Notes: generated by a model not told the origin, from the letters alone. A stretch of DNA of 64,000 bases from Linyphia triangularis (GCA_963978545.1 OZ021732.1:44712059-44776058), one strand, 5' to 3'. Shown: positions 36,882 to 56,376, counted from the stretch's first letter. Numbers and translations are program-made.

Positions 36882-37275
36882 TTTTATTTTAAATTTTTCA
36901 TAATCTTACAAAACTTTTTTTTTTATCTTCGTAAGACAATTCAATTCTTCACTGTTGCCACTTTATTTATAAATTAAAAAAAAAAAAAATGTTGAAATTA
37001 AAATTTTCTTTACGTAATTTTATGCTTGGGAGAATAATTGTGAGAATAACTATAAAATTCCTCAGAAAAAACCCTCCTTCACAGTTGCCAATTTCATTAT
37101 AGCTGTGGAAAAATATGTTGAAATGGAAACATTAATCTGAAAATAAAATTCGTAACAATTAAGAATATAGTTTCCATATCACGTGAATAAAATAAATGAA
37201 AAGACGCAGCGTTACAGAGTGAGTGAATCAGGCAGTAAGTCAGTGATGACAGTAACTCTTATAGTAATTTTTCTA
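36722..37275 (+). mobile_element. Family C repeat without the family A insertion
   Basis: Both flanking blocks of the interrupted copy at 4553-5625 are found here about 280 bp apart: CAAGGCGCCTAAACCACCCA and ACACAAAATATTTA on the left, and TTTCCATATCACGTGAATA with GAGTGAGTGAATCAG on the right. Between them lie a (TA)n tract and CTTCACTGTTGCCACTTTAT, which corresponds to the bases just before the insertion in the other copy. It lies within the presumed intron. Confidence 0.55.
36827..36878. repeat. (TA)n microsatellite
   Basis: About 26 uninterrupted TA units lie inside the family C element. Confidence 0.95.
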
Positions 37276-38090
37276 ATCCTATTATTCCATCCAATCTATT
37301 TCATATATATTTCACGTGACAAATGCATTCCCATCTTACTAAATTTTTAAAGCACATGGGTAGCTTTTAGTTTGATGTTTAATCAATGACTTAAATACTT
37401 TTTGGAAACGAATAAATGAATTAACTTTTGGCGATAATACATAATGTTATTTTTCGAATTTACATCATCAATAATTTCTTATGAGTCCATGAAAAAAGAG
37501 TGGCATAAATTCGAATGAATAAACTTTACCTTACGAAATGCTTCCGTAAAATATTTTACAACAGAAAGCGCGAATTTCTGTCTTAAATTTTATCGATACT
37601 TGTATTATTAAAAGCCGAGTAATATGTGATGAATCCTTTTAAAGTGAGTCGAAAGGCAAATTTTTTTCTCAAGATCCATTTTGAGTTTTTTAGCGCATCG
37701 TAATAGTTGTAATGCTATCTGCAAAATAATTTAACTTGGTGAGCAATGCGCCCACCCGAAATATGTTTAAACATTTTTCGAAAAAATAACATCACAGAAA
37801 AAACCCTCCTGCTTTGTACTTTAAACGCTGTTTTCTCAAAATGCTGTTTTTTCATACAAATGTACCTTTTTCTCAGGATGTACTCAATATTTTGCTATGA
37901 ATTTTTTTCCTTGGTACATATTGTATTTTTACACAAACAGGCATATACTTTTACAGAAATGTTGATTAGATTTTCTTTAAAAAATTCATAACCATGCTTT
38001 TTTTTTAAAAATTTTATAAAAAAATTTCAAACCATCATGAATTTTAAACGAAATTTTATTTTTACAAAAGGATAAATCAGTCTATGTAAA
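37276..38090. other. AT-rich sequence, nothing recognised
   Basis: TGTACCTTTTTCTCAGGATG at 37861 resembles a block of family B ends, so part of this may be interior family B sequence. There is no gene evidence. Confidence 0.35.
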
Positions 38091-38206
38091 AGTGTTTTCA
38101 TATTGGCTGTACAAAATTTTAAACCAATTCTATGAGTAGTTTCTTAGAAAAAGGTACTTAAAAAATGCTTTTTTAATATGGATTAGATAGAGCTTTCCAA
38201 CTCCCC
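38091..38206 (-). mobile_element. Family B end, copy B3
   Basis: The minus strand reads TTAA (38207-38210) then GGGGAGTTGGAAAGCTCTAT, and further in GTACCTTTTTCTAAGAAACT. This order matches the left end of the element at 55736 (GGGGAATCGGTACTCTC, then GTACCTTTTTCTCAGAAAG). The partner end was not found with confidence. Confidence 0.5.
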
Positions 38207-38210
38207 TTAA

Positions 38211-39158
38211 ATAAGACAAGAATTTGTGTTTTGAGGATGTCCTTGTTCGTTTTTGAAATAATTTTTACTTAAGCTGAAATAGAAGGCAATTTTTTAATTT
38301 TTAAAAGAATTTTTTTGTACATAATGTAGACGTTTTTCAAGTAGTGACAAAGAAAATAATCTACACGCAATAACTGATGTATGTGAAGGCATTAAAAATC
38401 ATTACATTAGAGTATTTGGAATTTAGAAGAACAAGTTCACAAATGGGAGCGATTCCTCACTTTCGATACTCTGTATCTTACTCACGTCTCGCACGATCAA
38501 AAGAATTTGTTGCTCAAAGCTATTAATTATAATAAACAATGTTAATATGCATATGTATCAATATATCGATACAAATACAGCCGTGTGTATGTATACGTGT
38601 ATGTGATCTTGTTTCATAAAAAAGTTTTTCATAAATCGCGCAACCTTGAAAATTTTGGAATGCATATATTTAGGTTTCTTAAATTCGACTGATGTATGAA
38701 TCTCGAAGGTAGTGAATTCAATATTTGTTTTTGTTTTTTGTTGTGGGCATTGACTTAACTTAAGAAAGATGTCAAAGAGAAATTGTAACTGTTGTTTCCA
38801 TAATGGATCTTATGCATCGCCGATCTACGTCATCTTCAATTGCTATTGTATGTGAAAAGCGCATTGTGATTAATAGAATGCAAAAATTCAAGTTTGTTTT
38901 CAAAATGTGTTGTGATTGTTCCTAAGTATACCGAAAGTATTGCAATTTGAAAAAAATTCCACTTAAATTGACACTTAGAGTAAGATACGAATAATAAAAA
39001 AACAAAAAACTACGTTGAGTTAGTTGTTAGTGCACCTAAACTAATCTGTAAAAGTTTTAAAAGAAGGTTTTATAAATATAATTGTAATGAAACTTGAAAT
39101 TTTTTGAATAAATAAGAACAATGTTACTACAAATGAAAGGAAATAATTAATTTTCGCC
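38211..39158. other. AT-rich sequence, nothing recognised
   Basis: No credible coding or repeat features. Confidence 0.4.
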
Positions 39159-39434
39159 TTAGGCTTCATCACCAAATGATATTTGTACCATACGATAGGG
39201 ACCAACGAGAATTTTCAGATATCTTTTAACACATAAAACTAAATTGTCTGACTGCGCGATAATGAAACATTCAGAATTACGACTTGAATATGATATTTCG
39301 AATTTATTATTGAAGGTTGTTGTTTGATTGATTACATTCTGATGAGGACGTCTTAAAGGTTTGTTGTTTGATTGCTTACTTTCTGGTGGGGACGTCACAT
39401 ATCTCGAATAATTGCTTGGGACGTCGTCATTCAT
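39159..39434 (-). CDS. Unrecognised ORF with in-frame duplication
   Basis: A 91-codon frame starts at an ATG (MNDDVPSNYSRY) and ends in SFGDEA. An imperfect duplication of about 48 bp covers VTSPPESKQSNNKPL and the following RRPHQNVINQTTTFN, and it keeps the frame. The rest (ECFIIAQSDNLVLCVKRYLK) is mixed and protein-like. No recognised domain. A GTAAGC donor-like site occurs within the first repeat unit. It could be a small gene, an exon or chance. Confidence 0.25.
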   Translation of the reverse strand: MNDDVPSNYSRYVTSPPESKQSNNKPLRRPHQNVINQTTTFNNKFEISYSSRNSECFIIAQSDNLVLCVKRYLKILVGPYRMVQISFGDEA

Positions 39435-45989
<6,555 letters not shown>

Positions 45990-46215
45990 TAACGCAATTG
46001 GATGACAGCAAGTTGGTTTATTAGTATTCCGTAAAAGCCACCTTTTAGTGACATTAACAGTCCCAAAAATTTGATAGAATGCATTGTCATCGACATCGAA
46101 CCTATCTGCCAAGTTTCAGCCTGATTGGATGGTGGCAAGAGGGTTAATTAGCCGTCCGCGGATTCCACTCCCATCAACAAACAAACAAAATCGAAGTTAA
46201 TATAAGGGATTTAAA
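45990..46215 (+). mobile_element. LINE-like 3' tail remnant
   Basis: The segment TGCCAAGTTTCAGCCTGATT, followed by GGATGGTGGCAAGAGGGTTA and a CAACAAACAAACAAA run, resembles the 3' ends of RTE- or I-like non-LTR retrotransposons in invertebrates, where such phrases precede a short AAC-rich tail. No open reading frame survives. The family is inferred from the motif style only. Confidence 0.45.
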
Positions 46216-49200
46216 AAATGATGTCCTGTCGCTGCAACAAGATCAATTTAAATTCACCGATTGCAGTTTCAGTTTACATCTTACTACAATTCCTAATGTA
46301 AATACCACTGCTTTGTAGAAGTAGTGCTTAAAATGCGTTTTAGTACAATTTTTATTTACCAGCAACTTTATTGGGCGGGTTGGTTAGCGAGCAAAAACGT
46401 GAGATACAGGGATATTTTAAAGAGTTTTAGCAGGGAACTTTTGTCAATGTTCGATTAAATAATTTCTTTATTATTTGAACATCCGTTAAAAACGATATGC
46501 TTAGAAAACAAACGTTAAAAAAGCGATGAAAGAAAATTCCACAAGAACAAGGAATTACGTTTTTCATCAATAAATGTTATTTTAAGATAAATTCAAAACG
46601 AAATAATTTTTGTATAGTAAATTTCTTCACATTTTTGTAGTTTTTAATACTTTAAATTTGCATGATTGTAGAAGTAAAAATGATCGGAAATTGTCCCAGA
46701 AATATCAGGAAATTGAAAATATTTTATTTCTAAACACTCTGTGTAATCGAAATGATTCATGATTTCTAAATTGAGTTGTTTTATATATTTTATTAATAAC
46801 TTATTGTTCTATCCCATCTATTATGTTTTAAACCCTCGAATTTCCACGATCGATAGAAAGTGCTTTTCTATTTGCTAGATTCTATACTAGAAAGTAGACA
46901 TATTTCAATTCCTTTTCATTACTGTTCTTCGTATTCAAGTATTTTATTATATATTTTTGTATAGTAACTATACCAAGGTGGCCATTACTTATACACGAAG
47001 CGGCATTATTAATACGTCATTTGTACTTTACAAGAAACTCGAAGTTTCAGTCGATTTGAGCTTACGAGTGAATTTTAATGACCATTTTTCCCGATACCTT
47101 AACCTTTGATAATAGGACGTTTTTGTAGTTTTAAGCTGGAAAGTCTCGTGCGATGTATCCTTCGCATAATCGTTTCGCTACAAGTGTAGTGCATGAAATA
47201 AAGAGAAATTAATAGAGATGTCCACTTAGCTAATAAGAATTTACTAAAAAGAAATCGCTTTGAACTGTAATACGAAACCTGTGAAAAAAAAGTAGTTTCC
47301 GAGTCATCTTACTTTTTTACTGTAAATCCGTCCATTAACCCATTGATAGAAGCGAACTGGGTAAGAAAAACTCAAGGGTCAATTGTTTTAAAAGTAAAGT
47401 ATAATGACAGGATTGTTTGTTTTCTTTTACAGCTTCCGGGTCCAGTTTTATCATATTTTTTTGACTGCTGATACTTACTTTGCCATTAAGGAATGTTGCT
47501 AATTTCTTTCGGTTTTAGTTGCTTCCTACTCTATTCATTGTACTTTTGACAATGCGCAGTTTATGTCTTACGTGTTTGATCAATAGAAAAGGGAATTAAA
47601 GTGACATAATTCTAATATTATGTATATTTGATTACTTTGATAATGCTCTTATACAACAAAATTGGTTGTATAACTTTTTTATAGAGTTTTCGAAAATTTC
47701 GTGTTCTGCATTTTGGAGCATGTTTTTTTTCCATAGAATTGGTAAGATCAAAAGTTTTTTCATGTCAACAGTTTTTTAAAGTGCGTAAAACTTTATTTGA
47801 AAATTTTTAATGGAATCATTTGATTACAAAGTTAAATGTGGTATTTTTCTAAAATTTTCTAACTTTATGAGCTTTTATAACCTTTATAACAAAGCGGATG
47901 AGCGATGTTAATTTTAGAATTGATTCAGAATACTTTAGAAATTTTTTATATTGGATCTGCGGAATAATGTTAGCTTTTAAAAAATTATTTATATATTGCA
48001 TCACAATTACAAATTTTTACTTACTTTAAATGGATTTGGCACCCAAGTTTTCACTGACATTATGAACATTTTCAATGCAGTAATTTTGAGATTACGATAT
48101 ACGTAGCTGTAGAATGCAAAAACTAAAATACGTTTTCAATGTATGTGTATAGTTTCTGTGCTGTCTGATTTAAAGGTGTGCACAATTTAGTGTCATGGTT
48201 TTCTTACCCCATAAATTTTGACTAAAGTACACGAAGAATGACTAACAAAGTTAAGTAATTTAAACATGTCATCCTTTTGTGGCACGTGAAGTCAGAATTA
48301 TAAATTGTGTGTGCACAAGAGAAAGTTCTGTTCGCATTATAGTTATTCGAAGCAAATTCTGTCACCACTACACAACATCGCTTCAGCGTTATATACAGGA
48401 AAGATCCACTTTCAGATAATTATATTGTACATTGGCTAAAGCAATATTGGTAAACAGATAACATCCTGCACCAAAAAGAAGCAGGCGAACATGAAAGTGT
48501 TGACTGTGTTCAAGAAATGTTTATTAGCTGATCTCAAAAACGCGCCACACGAAGCCACGAAATGTTGCCATAAAGATGTTACCTAAACTTGCCTTAAACT
48601 TTTTTAACTGTAATTTTCGACTATATATATATTTTTATTATGTCATTTGACAAACAAAATTGATACAAGGAAACCTCGATAGTAAATTATGCACATCCAG
48701 TATTTTTATTTCACTTGTTTCATAATTGGACAGCAACTCTTGACTAAGCTAAAAATTTGATGCTCTTATTGGAAATGCGGCATCACAGAAATCGATATGG
48801 TGTCAATGTAAAATAGTGTTAATATTAACGTAAAAAACTACACTGCACATAAAATTATATATAAATGTGATCTTACAGTTGTGTGATTGCCTCTTGTTAA
48901 ATACATTAAAAGAAAAAAATTGATTAGCTTGTTAAAAATATCCTGTTGTTCTAAATCTGTGATAGGCATGAAATTGACTATTTTAATATGAAGTCAAAGA
49001 TCACCATTTCTTATCATCAGCGATCACTACTACGGGATGGAGTGTGTAATTCCAAAGGGTCAGTAGAGTTTTTAGCAGTAAAACCACATTACTAAAAAAA
49101 TTGGATAACGTTCACGAAGCTAACGAAACTTGTACGCTGTCATGAATATTAACACTTGCCACATAACCTTTCTGTATTGATAGGCTTATTTGATAGTGAT

Positions 49201-49690
49201 TGAATTTCCTGATATTTGACGTCTTGCATAATTAGACAAATAAAAAAAGCTGTTGTTAGAAATAAGGAATGTTGTTACTACTTTTAAACGATATACTGCA
49301 CATCTTTTTGCTCCAGCCAGCCATGATTTTCGCAACAGCTTTTAATATTTCAATGATTAGATGAACAGAAAGTTTGTTAGAAGTCATTGAGAATATTTAA
49401 TTTTCAAGTACTCACAATTGGGAGTGATTTTTTTTTTTAAATTGAAATGTATGTACTATATATGAACAAAAGTATGTATATAAATATGAGAGCATTTTTT
49501 TTAAAGTAGTAACAGAAAATGGATGGCATTATAGGAATTCACATTGGAAAGAGGGGAGTAAATTTCAACATAGGGCATATTTAAACAGTTTTAATATCTC
49601 TCCATTGCTATTTTTTATTGGCAAAAGGGAGACTAATAAAGTTCCATAACATGGGAGATTTTCCATACATTTAAATCTTTTATTGAATCC
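46216..49690. other. AT-rich intergenic sequence, nothing recognised
   Basis: No long frames, repeats or RNA genes that I can support. Confidence 0.4.
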
Positions 49691-50044
49691 TCAAAGATAA
49701 AAACTTGTTTTGTTTTGCCTTTTCGCTGTCAACACTGATTTTAGCTTAAACTTTTGAATTGAATAAACCTTCAAAATTCCTAAGTTTTTCAAACGATTCC
49801 AAAATATATATTGCTGTTCCAAAATTATGGCGATTGCGTTTGCACGTGAAACCAAAACAGATGCCAAGTTCGCAGCCACTTCTTCGGAATTCAAATGATA
49901 AACAATTGGTGAGCAGCTTTTTTTAACTGTATATAGTTGTAGTAAAAGCAGCAGTGTTGACATGATGTACGGAAATATAGTTGTTAGAGCTAATGTGAAA
50001 AACAAGTAAACTGCTTTATAGTAATTAAATATAGAAATAGCAAT
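49691..50044 (-). CDS. Candidate exon of a multi-pass membrane protein
   Basis: On the minus strand an acceptor, TGCTATTTATTTCAG, ends at 50045 and opens a frame of about 117 codons to a TGA at 49691. The first 40 residues are strongly hydrophobic (for example YLFFTLALTTIFPYIMSTLL), enough for one or two helices. A Cys-containing segment and an amphipathic stretch follow (SEEVAANLASVLVSRANAIA). The hydrophobic helix followed by C...A...L spacing is faintly like arthropod gustatory receptors, but I cannot confirm it. No good donor or second exon was found. It may be a pseudogene fragment. Confidence 0.3.
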   Translation of the reverse strand: MAISIFNYYKAVYLFFTLALTTIFPYIMSTLLLLLQLYTVKKSCSPIVYHLNSEEVAANLASVLVSRANAIAIILEQQYIFWNRLKNLGILKVYSIQKFKLKSVLTAKRQNKTSFYL

Positions 50045-50080
50045 CTGAAATAAATAGCATAAATTCTCTAGAGCGTTCAA

Positions 50081-52175
50081 TCCTAAACAAAAGGGAAGGA
50101 TAATTTACTCCGATTAGCAACCACCATTGAATGGGAATCGAGATGCGTTGCCATCTGTCAAATTTATTGCAAGATTACTTTTGTAAAAAATTTTCACAAA
50201 AAATCGAAGATTAGTTTTTTTATAATTTAACATAAAAATATTTTCTCACTTTTCTATTTGAAATTCAGAGTAAAGATTCATATGCGTATTAAAAATAATC
50301 TAGTGCATTTTTTTCCCCTGTACTTTTCATGAAGAACGGAATAATACTTTTGTGATCAAATTGATGTAACCAAACTTATTGTGACACCAATCATACAAGG
50401 AACATAGATCAAACTTATGATAACTGTCAGTTTCCATTCAATGGTTGTTGTCACTAAAATTGAATAAAATATTCAACATGCTCTATGTAGTTAACGTTAA
50501 TGAATTCAGATTCCTATCTCTATGTTAGTGAATTAATTTAACAGATTTGACTAACACAGCAACATAACTGAACAAAAATCGTGCAAAGATAACATATAGT
50601 AATAAGTTCAAGGTGCACCCACTGACTTGAATGTCAATTAGCAATCTCAAACAAACAGAGCACATTTAGAGTAAAAAACCACAATTTTCTTTTAAAAAAA
50701 TGCCTACAACCTTATTCTAGAAGGTTCCATGAAATGATATTGAATTATCAGTCGAAAGGATATGTGTTTTTGAGTGCAATAGATTTACGAACACCTTCAG
50801 AAAAGAAAACAAGTATGTCTTTAGAACTGACCGCAAACCTCATTCTAGAAGGTACGTGATGTAAACAGAACGTACTTCATGTTTTATCAGTTGATCGTAG
50901 GCAAATCCGGATTAAATCACTCGTTAGCAACACTCTGCTACTGACTGGATTCTGTTTTGGATTCTGTTGGGTTGACGACATCTCCTTTTATTGCCCGACT
51001 GGTACGCACACACCTGAATTTAAATATTTTATTATCATATGTTGGCCATTACTTGTCTTAATGGAAACCTCTAGAAGGATCGTGGGAGTGAAAGTAAAGA
51101 AGCATTATCTTCAAAAATTGTCAAGCAGTTTTAAAAAACGTATATATATTTCTCACATTTATTGCTAAAACCAAAGTTTTGAGGGAACATAAAACATTTA
51201 TATCATTAAATTCGCGAGTAAAATAATTCACAAAATGTTCATTTATAATATATTTAATTAAATTCTTAAATAATTTCTGACACAGTTTTTTCTGAATGGT
51301 TTAAATAAAAAAATTTAAATCCAGATTGTTTCAAAAATAGTCTTTTCTGAAACTGTCTATATTGTGTATCGGTGTACATGCTGCTTTTAAAGGCGCTCAT
51401 AAATTGAAATTTACACAACAACATTAGAATTTTCTTTGAAGAGAGTTGTCCTGTGTTTTTGTGATGAGCAATGAGATAGATATGTCACTAACAAATTATT
51501 TTATCTAGCTTCAGAATTTCCCTCTGGTTACCATTTTGAAAGTTCTAACAAATTTGAATTCCGTTTGGTTCGGAGATTATCAGGTAACAAAACATCCCAC
51601 TTGGAATTGCAACTGCTTTTTACAAAATAATGTAATGCGTGACTACATTTCTTACCAGCTGGGGCGTTGTGTTAATGATATAAATCCGATACTATTCTTA
51701 AATTGAGCTAAAATTAAATGCACTTGAAGAAATCAATCGTAAATTCACGATGCCTCATAAAATGTTTACATTTTAGAGCTTCATGCGTGGGCGCAACAAG
51801 CAAAATGTTTGTAAAAATTATAATAACGCATTGTTTACAAACGTAACATACTGATCCACTGACTGCATAATTTTTCAGAAATTATTTATCAGTCAGTCAT
51901 TCATGGATGAAGGTACAAAGATAAAGGTCAACAAGATGACTGAAAATGATGCCGTCGTTATTCCAAAATTGTTACAGAGATTAAATAAATGCATATGTAG
52001 CTCCGATTAAAATCCCATCATTTAAAATAATAAATAGTTATTTTAAACAATTCAATTAAAAGGATGTGCGATTATTTTAATACATCTTGTATATTGACCT
52101 ATGGAATATGCATTCGAGTATTCACCTGCAAGAAATTAAATGTTTTCAAAAATGCGGAAGGTTTAGATGATGGAT
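50081..52175. other. Intergenic sequence with heat-shock-element-like motifs
   Basis: Apart from the HSE-like motifs near 50715-51080, nothing is recognised in this stretch. Confidence 0.35.
50715..50727. promoter_or_regulatory. Heat-shock-element-like motif
   Basis: TTCTAGAAGGTTC fits three alternating NTTCN/NGAAN units. Related TTCTAGAAGG occurs at 50843-50852 and CTCTAGAAGG at 51070-51079. No gene is seen to which they could be assigned. Confidence 0.3.
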
Positions 52176-52178
52176 TAG

Positions 52179-52469
52179 ATATTGCATAAGGCCGAGCCTA
52201 AACTACAAAAACAAGGCAAGAATTACACGGATAATTTTCAATTAAGACGATTGGCCACAATTACTCTTCAATTTAACCCTAGAAATAACAAAAATTCTTT
52301 AATTGAGAGTTGTCAAAACATGATCGAGGATCACGATACAAAGTCTGGAATGCCTTATTGTTGCCGTGCATTTGGTAGTGAGGGTGGTATAATCCAATCT
52401 GAAAACTCCGCCTTTGTGCCAAGAGAAGACTTCCTTTTGGTTAAAAGCGAGATGATTGAGCTGTTTTAG
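52179..52469 (+). CDS. Unrecognised protein-like open frame
   Basis: The frame is open for about 97 codons from just after a TAG at 52176 to TAG at 52467-52469. It is relatively GC-rich and hydrophilic, with SLIESCQNMIEDHDTKSG, PYCCRAFGSEGG and FVPREDFLLVKSEMIELF. There is no good ATG near its start. AG dinucleotides around 52165-52190 could be acceptors but lack a clear polypyrimidine tract. I recognise no domain. It may be a terminal exon or a fragment of a retroposed gene. Confidence 0.3.
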   Translation: MLHKAEPKLQKQGKNYTDNFQLRRLATITLQFNPRNNKNSLIESCQNMIEDHDTKSGMPYCCRAFGSEGGIIQSENSAFVPREDFLLVKSEMIELF

Positions 52470-52977
52470 AATTCCAATTTGAAGCCGAGATTGTCACCCT
52501 GGGGCACGTTCGTATTTCATTTTGTAAAATTGGTGGACGCCTTTTCTTAATGGAAGTTAATTTGCTTCTTTACAAATTTTTTCTGAAGCTAAGTCGTCAA
52601 AACATGAAACGTGTAGGGTAAAGAATAAGAACATGAATTAATTTTGTGCCGGAAAATTAGCACCTTTTCAGAATTCGGGCTAGTTGTAATGTGCATTAAG
52701 TTCATAAGATTTTAGTTCTTTTCTAACTCCTTATAATCTATTATATTTTGAAGTGGCCATTTTATCTTCTATAAAAATTGTTAGTGTGGAAGAAATATGA
52801 AACAAGGTTTTAAACGTCCGAATTTTTGCTCTAAATATAATAAAGTACTTTCAAATAAAGTACTGTGAGAGACAGTTATTTAGGGTAACTTTAGTCCAAA
52901 TTTTCTGAATTTTCATTTGTCTCATTTATAGTGTTTAACTATTGGTATAAAATGAAGACTAAACTCTAAATTATAGT
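52470..52977. other. AT-rich sequence, nothing recognised
   Basis: No supported feature between the open frame and the family B element. Confidence 0.4.
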
Positions 52978-52981
52978 TTAA

Positions 52982-53712
52982 GGGGATTTAGTAACCTTCA
53001 CACTTTTTTCTATTTAAGCCTTTAAAAATGTAATTTTTACATATTTGTAAGTATTACTAAGTAAAAACTCAATTTTATTAAAAAAAAAAGTTCACATAGT
53101 GCTCTAAATCTTCACATTTTAAAAATTTTTACAAAAAATTCATCAATTTTCAAATTCCATCTTCTTTCTCATTTTTCAATATTTTTTCCTAATTTAAAAA
53201 AAAAGAAAAAGTTTCCTAGTAATATACTCTAACTTTTTAGGCATCGGATTTAGAATAAGTAAAATAATTTTCAAGAAAAACGATAACTATTGTACGTATA
53301 GGTAAAAAAAAACGAAAAAAAAAAAAAAAAAAAAACGGAAAAAAGGGTATTTTTCAACATTTAAATTTGTGAAAAAAAAGTTTTTATTTTATTAAAAAAT
53401 TCATGCCTATTTTTGTCAAATAGATATTAGGAGTGACACAAAAAAAATTCAAGTCATTACATTCATATTTGTTGAAGTTTTAGCATTTTGAGTAAGGTGG
53501 GAATTGCAAAAATCACGAACTGAGAAAACATCAGAGAAGCTATTGCAGCAATGCTAAATTCTCCCTAAAAATATAGTTTTTTTCTGCAATTCAAGTTATC
53601 GGAGCAGCTCCACAACTTGCCAGAATAATGAGATGGTTTCAAAGATTATAAACAATCAATAGAAAATTATATTTTTCTTATTTTTTGTGAAAACAAGGGG
53701 TACCAAGTCCCC
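52982..53712. mobile_element. Family B element B1, TTAA-flanked, about 731 bp
   Basis: The left end is GGGGATTTAGTAACC and the right end, in reverse complement, is GGGGACTTGGTACCCC. Both are flanked by TTAA (52978-52981 and 53713-53716). The interior is very AT-rich and non-coding, with A tracts near 53310-53335. TTAA duplication suggests a piggyBac-like or other TTAA-targeting transposase acting in trans. Confidence 0.65.
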
Positions 53713-53716
53713 TTAA

Positions 53717-54510
53717 TTTACACAAAATAGTAAATGCTAATAAAAAAAAAAAGGAATTGATATATTAAATTTACTTGGTGCAAAGTTACCCTTCAATGCG
53801 GTAGAATAAGAAACTGTATATAAAGTACCTGGTTTTATTCAAACTTGGTATTACGACAACATTAAACTAGTAAAATTAAGCATCCAAATATTTGAAACAT
53901 CATCAGCTACAGTTTTCAAAATAACAAAGTTTGGAGCATAAGCAGTTGAGCATTAGTAGATATGTAAAACCAAATATGCTGAAAACTAGGAGGTGGCTTA
54001 AAGTTATCCTGTAAGACTCAAAGCCACCCTGAATGGCTGTAGTATTTACGGTGGTTCTCGGGGGCTTCGTTTATTAGTTTATTGTACATAACTTGTAAAG
54101 TAAAAAAAAAAAAGAAAAAAAAGTAAAGTGATAATTAAAAAAAAAACAAAAAAAAAACACGTATTACGTATGAAAGCACAGAAAATTATAATTATTTGTA
54201 TTGACATTATTTTTACAGAGAATACCTTGGCGCATTTTCTTAAATAGAACACAACCTACCTTTTATTTACAGTTTCAGTGTTCCAAACAACAAATGATAC
54301 TTTTTTGAACTATTTAAGTCTTTTTTTCTGTAAGAAATATTTTATTGAAGTAAATTTGTAAATTTTTTTATACTACTTTATGTTAAGCGGGTATATGAAA
54401 TATATAAAACAATACATGAAATGAATTTCAGTGAACTAATGGTTACTATATTCTACTTTTCGGTAATGAATTACTTAATTGAAGAATTAAAAGTCAACTA
54501 TCAATACGCT

Positions 54511-54545
<35 letters not shown>

Positions 54546-54724
54546 GCACATACTATTTTTATTTAACTGAACGAAGAAGAATGACCTAAAGTCGAAGAAT
54601 TTAATTTGTAGGAATTCAAAAGGAAAAAAAAAATCAGCATTTTAATAAAACTAGAGCCAAACTTATCTATATTTTCATTCTATAATACATGTTCACCCAT
54701 CAATTTGGATCCATCAAATTATTC
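53717..54724. other. AT-rich sequence with A/T homopolymers
   Basis: Homopolymer-rich stretches lie at 54100-54160 and 54516-54544. No genes recognised. Confidence 0.4.
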
Positions 54725-54937
54725 TCAAATTAAAATATCCCTAGTGATTTGAAACTGCAGACACATTTGAACTCGACAATATTCAGCCGTAAATATCTCA
54801 ATATGCCCTCTTTCCGGGTTCAGAAGAGACAAGGTATTCTGACAAATAAATAAACCTTGCTTTGAACTGCCCCATATACGACCACCACTTTGGTAAGCGT
54901 TAGTGTAACAGCTGCCTAAAATATCTGAATTCATCAA
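54725..54937 (-). CDS. Unrecognised Cys-containing ORF, possible last exon
   Basis: The frame runs 70 codons, and a possible acceptor (TGATGAATTCAG, ending about 54922) would start an exon at the ILGSCYTNAYQSGG segment. Four Cys are spaced across the product (SCYT, FICQ, EYCR, QMCL), and base composition is richer in GC than the flanks. An ATTAAA lies about 80 bp downstream on the minus strand. It could be the terminal exon of a secreted protein. No domain recognised and no upstream exon found. Confidence 0.3.
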   Translation of the reverse strand: MMNSDILGSCYTNAYQSGGRIWGSSKQGLFICQNTLSLLNPERGHIEIFTAEYCRVQMCLQFQITRDILI

Positions 54938-55735
54938 AAGTTTAAGGGTGACAGGATATTACTATTTAATTAACAACTCAGGATATCACTAGAGAGGACA
55001 GCATGTGCTGAAATATAGAATTACAATTTGGGATGTGATATGCAATTAAACGTTTTTATTGAATCAATTCACTTTGGCAATGCAGCAGAGAAACGATAAC
55101 ATATGATTAAGTATTAGGATGGTATCGAGCTCTGGCAGCAGTCACGCATGTAATACACTTCGCAAAGAATATATTTTAACAGGACAACTACTAAAATATG
55201 TCATCTTTGAACTAATGAAACAAAATAGGTATTTCCTAATTCCATAAAAGTAGTTGCCACTTTCGTAAACGGAAATATTCGATAAAATGTTCGCTTACTA
55301 CGATATCGTCTGTTTCCTCCTCAGATTATTTGTGGTTGAAGTGAAAACAGTTCAAATGTTTATATTTATTTTATGAGATAGAAATAGATGTTTTTTTAAA
55401 ATAAATTTTTAGAGGAAAATAGCTTGAGTAAGAATATGCATTTTGTTAGAAATAGATGTGGAAAAGTTCACTTTTAATAGTTTAGAGAATGAAGCAGGAA
55501 ATTAGCAATTATTAGAATAGAATCAATGGATCCCAGAGTAACCTACGAAGAAAAATATAAAATTTTATGTTAGAATTACATTTTGCTTTTTATAAATTTG
55601 CCCACAATTTTGCATCAACATTACATAATATAATATGTAACAGTAACATAGTTGAGTATATAACGATAACATAATTGAGTAAACAACACTAAAAATTTTA
55701 CTAATAAAATTAAATGATTCATTAAGGGGAATCGG
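54938..55735. other. AT-rich sequence, nothing recognised
   Basis: No supported gene or repeat. Confidence 0.4.
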
Positions 55736-55976
55736 TACTCTCTAAACCGGTAATGCTAATTTGGTATCTTTCATGTACCTTTTTCTCAGAAAGTAATTGA
55801 CATAGAAGTCTAATTTTTTTTGCAGTGCATTTGACAGACACTTGTTATTCTACTGAAGTTAGCTTTTGGTTGTAATTCATTTACTTTTTTTTAAATGAAT
55901 TTTCATGAAAGTAACTCAAATTTCTTAAAAATCACAAGTTTTTTTTGCCGAAATAAGCCACAAAAAATAAATAATA

Positions 55977-56376
<400 letters not shown>

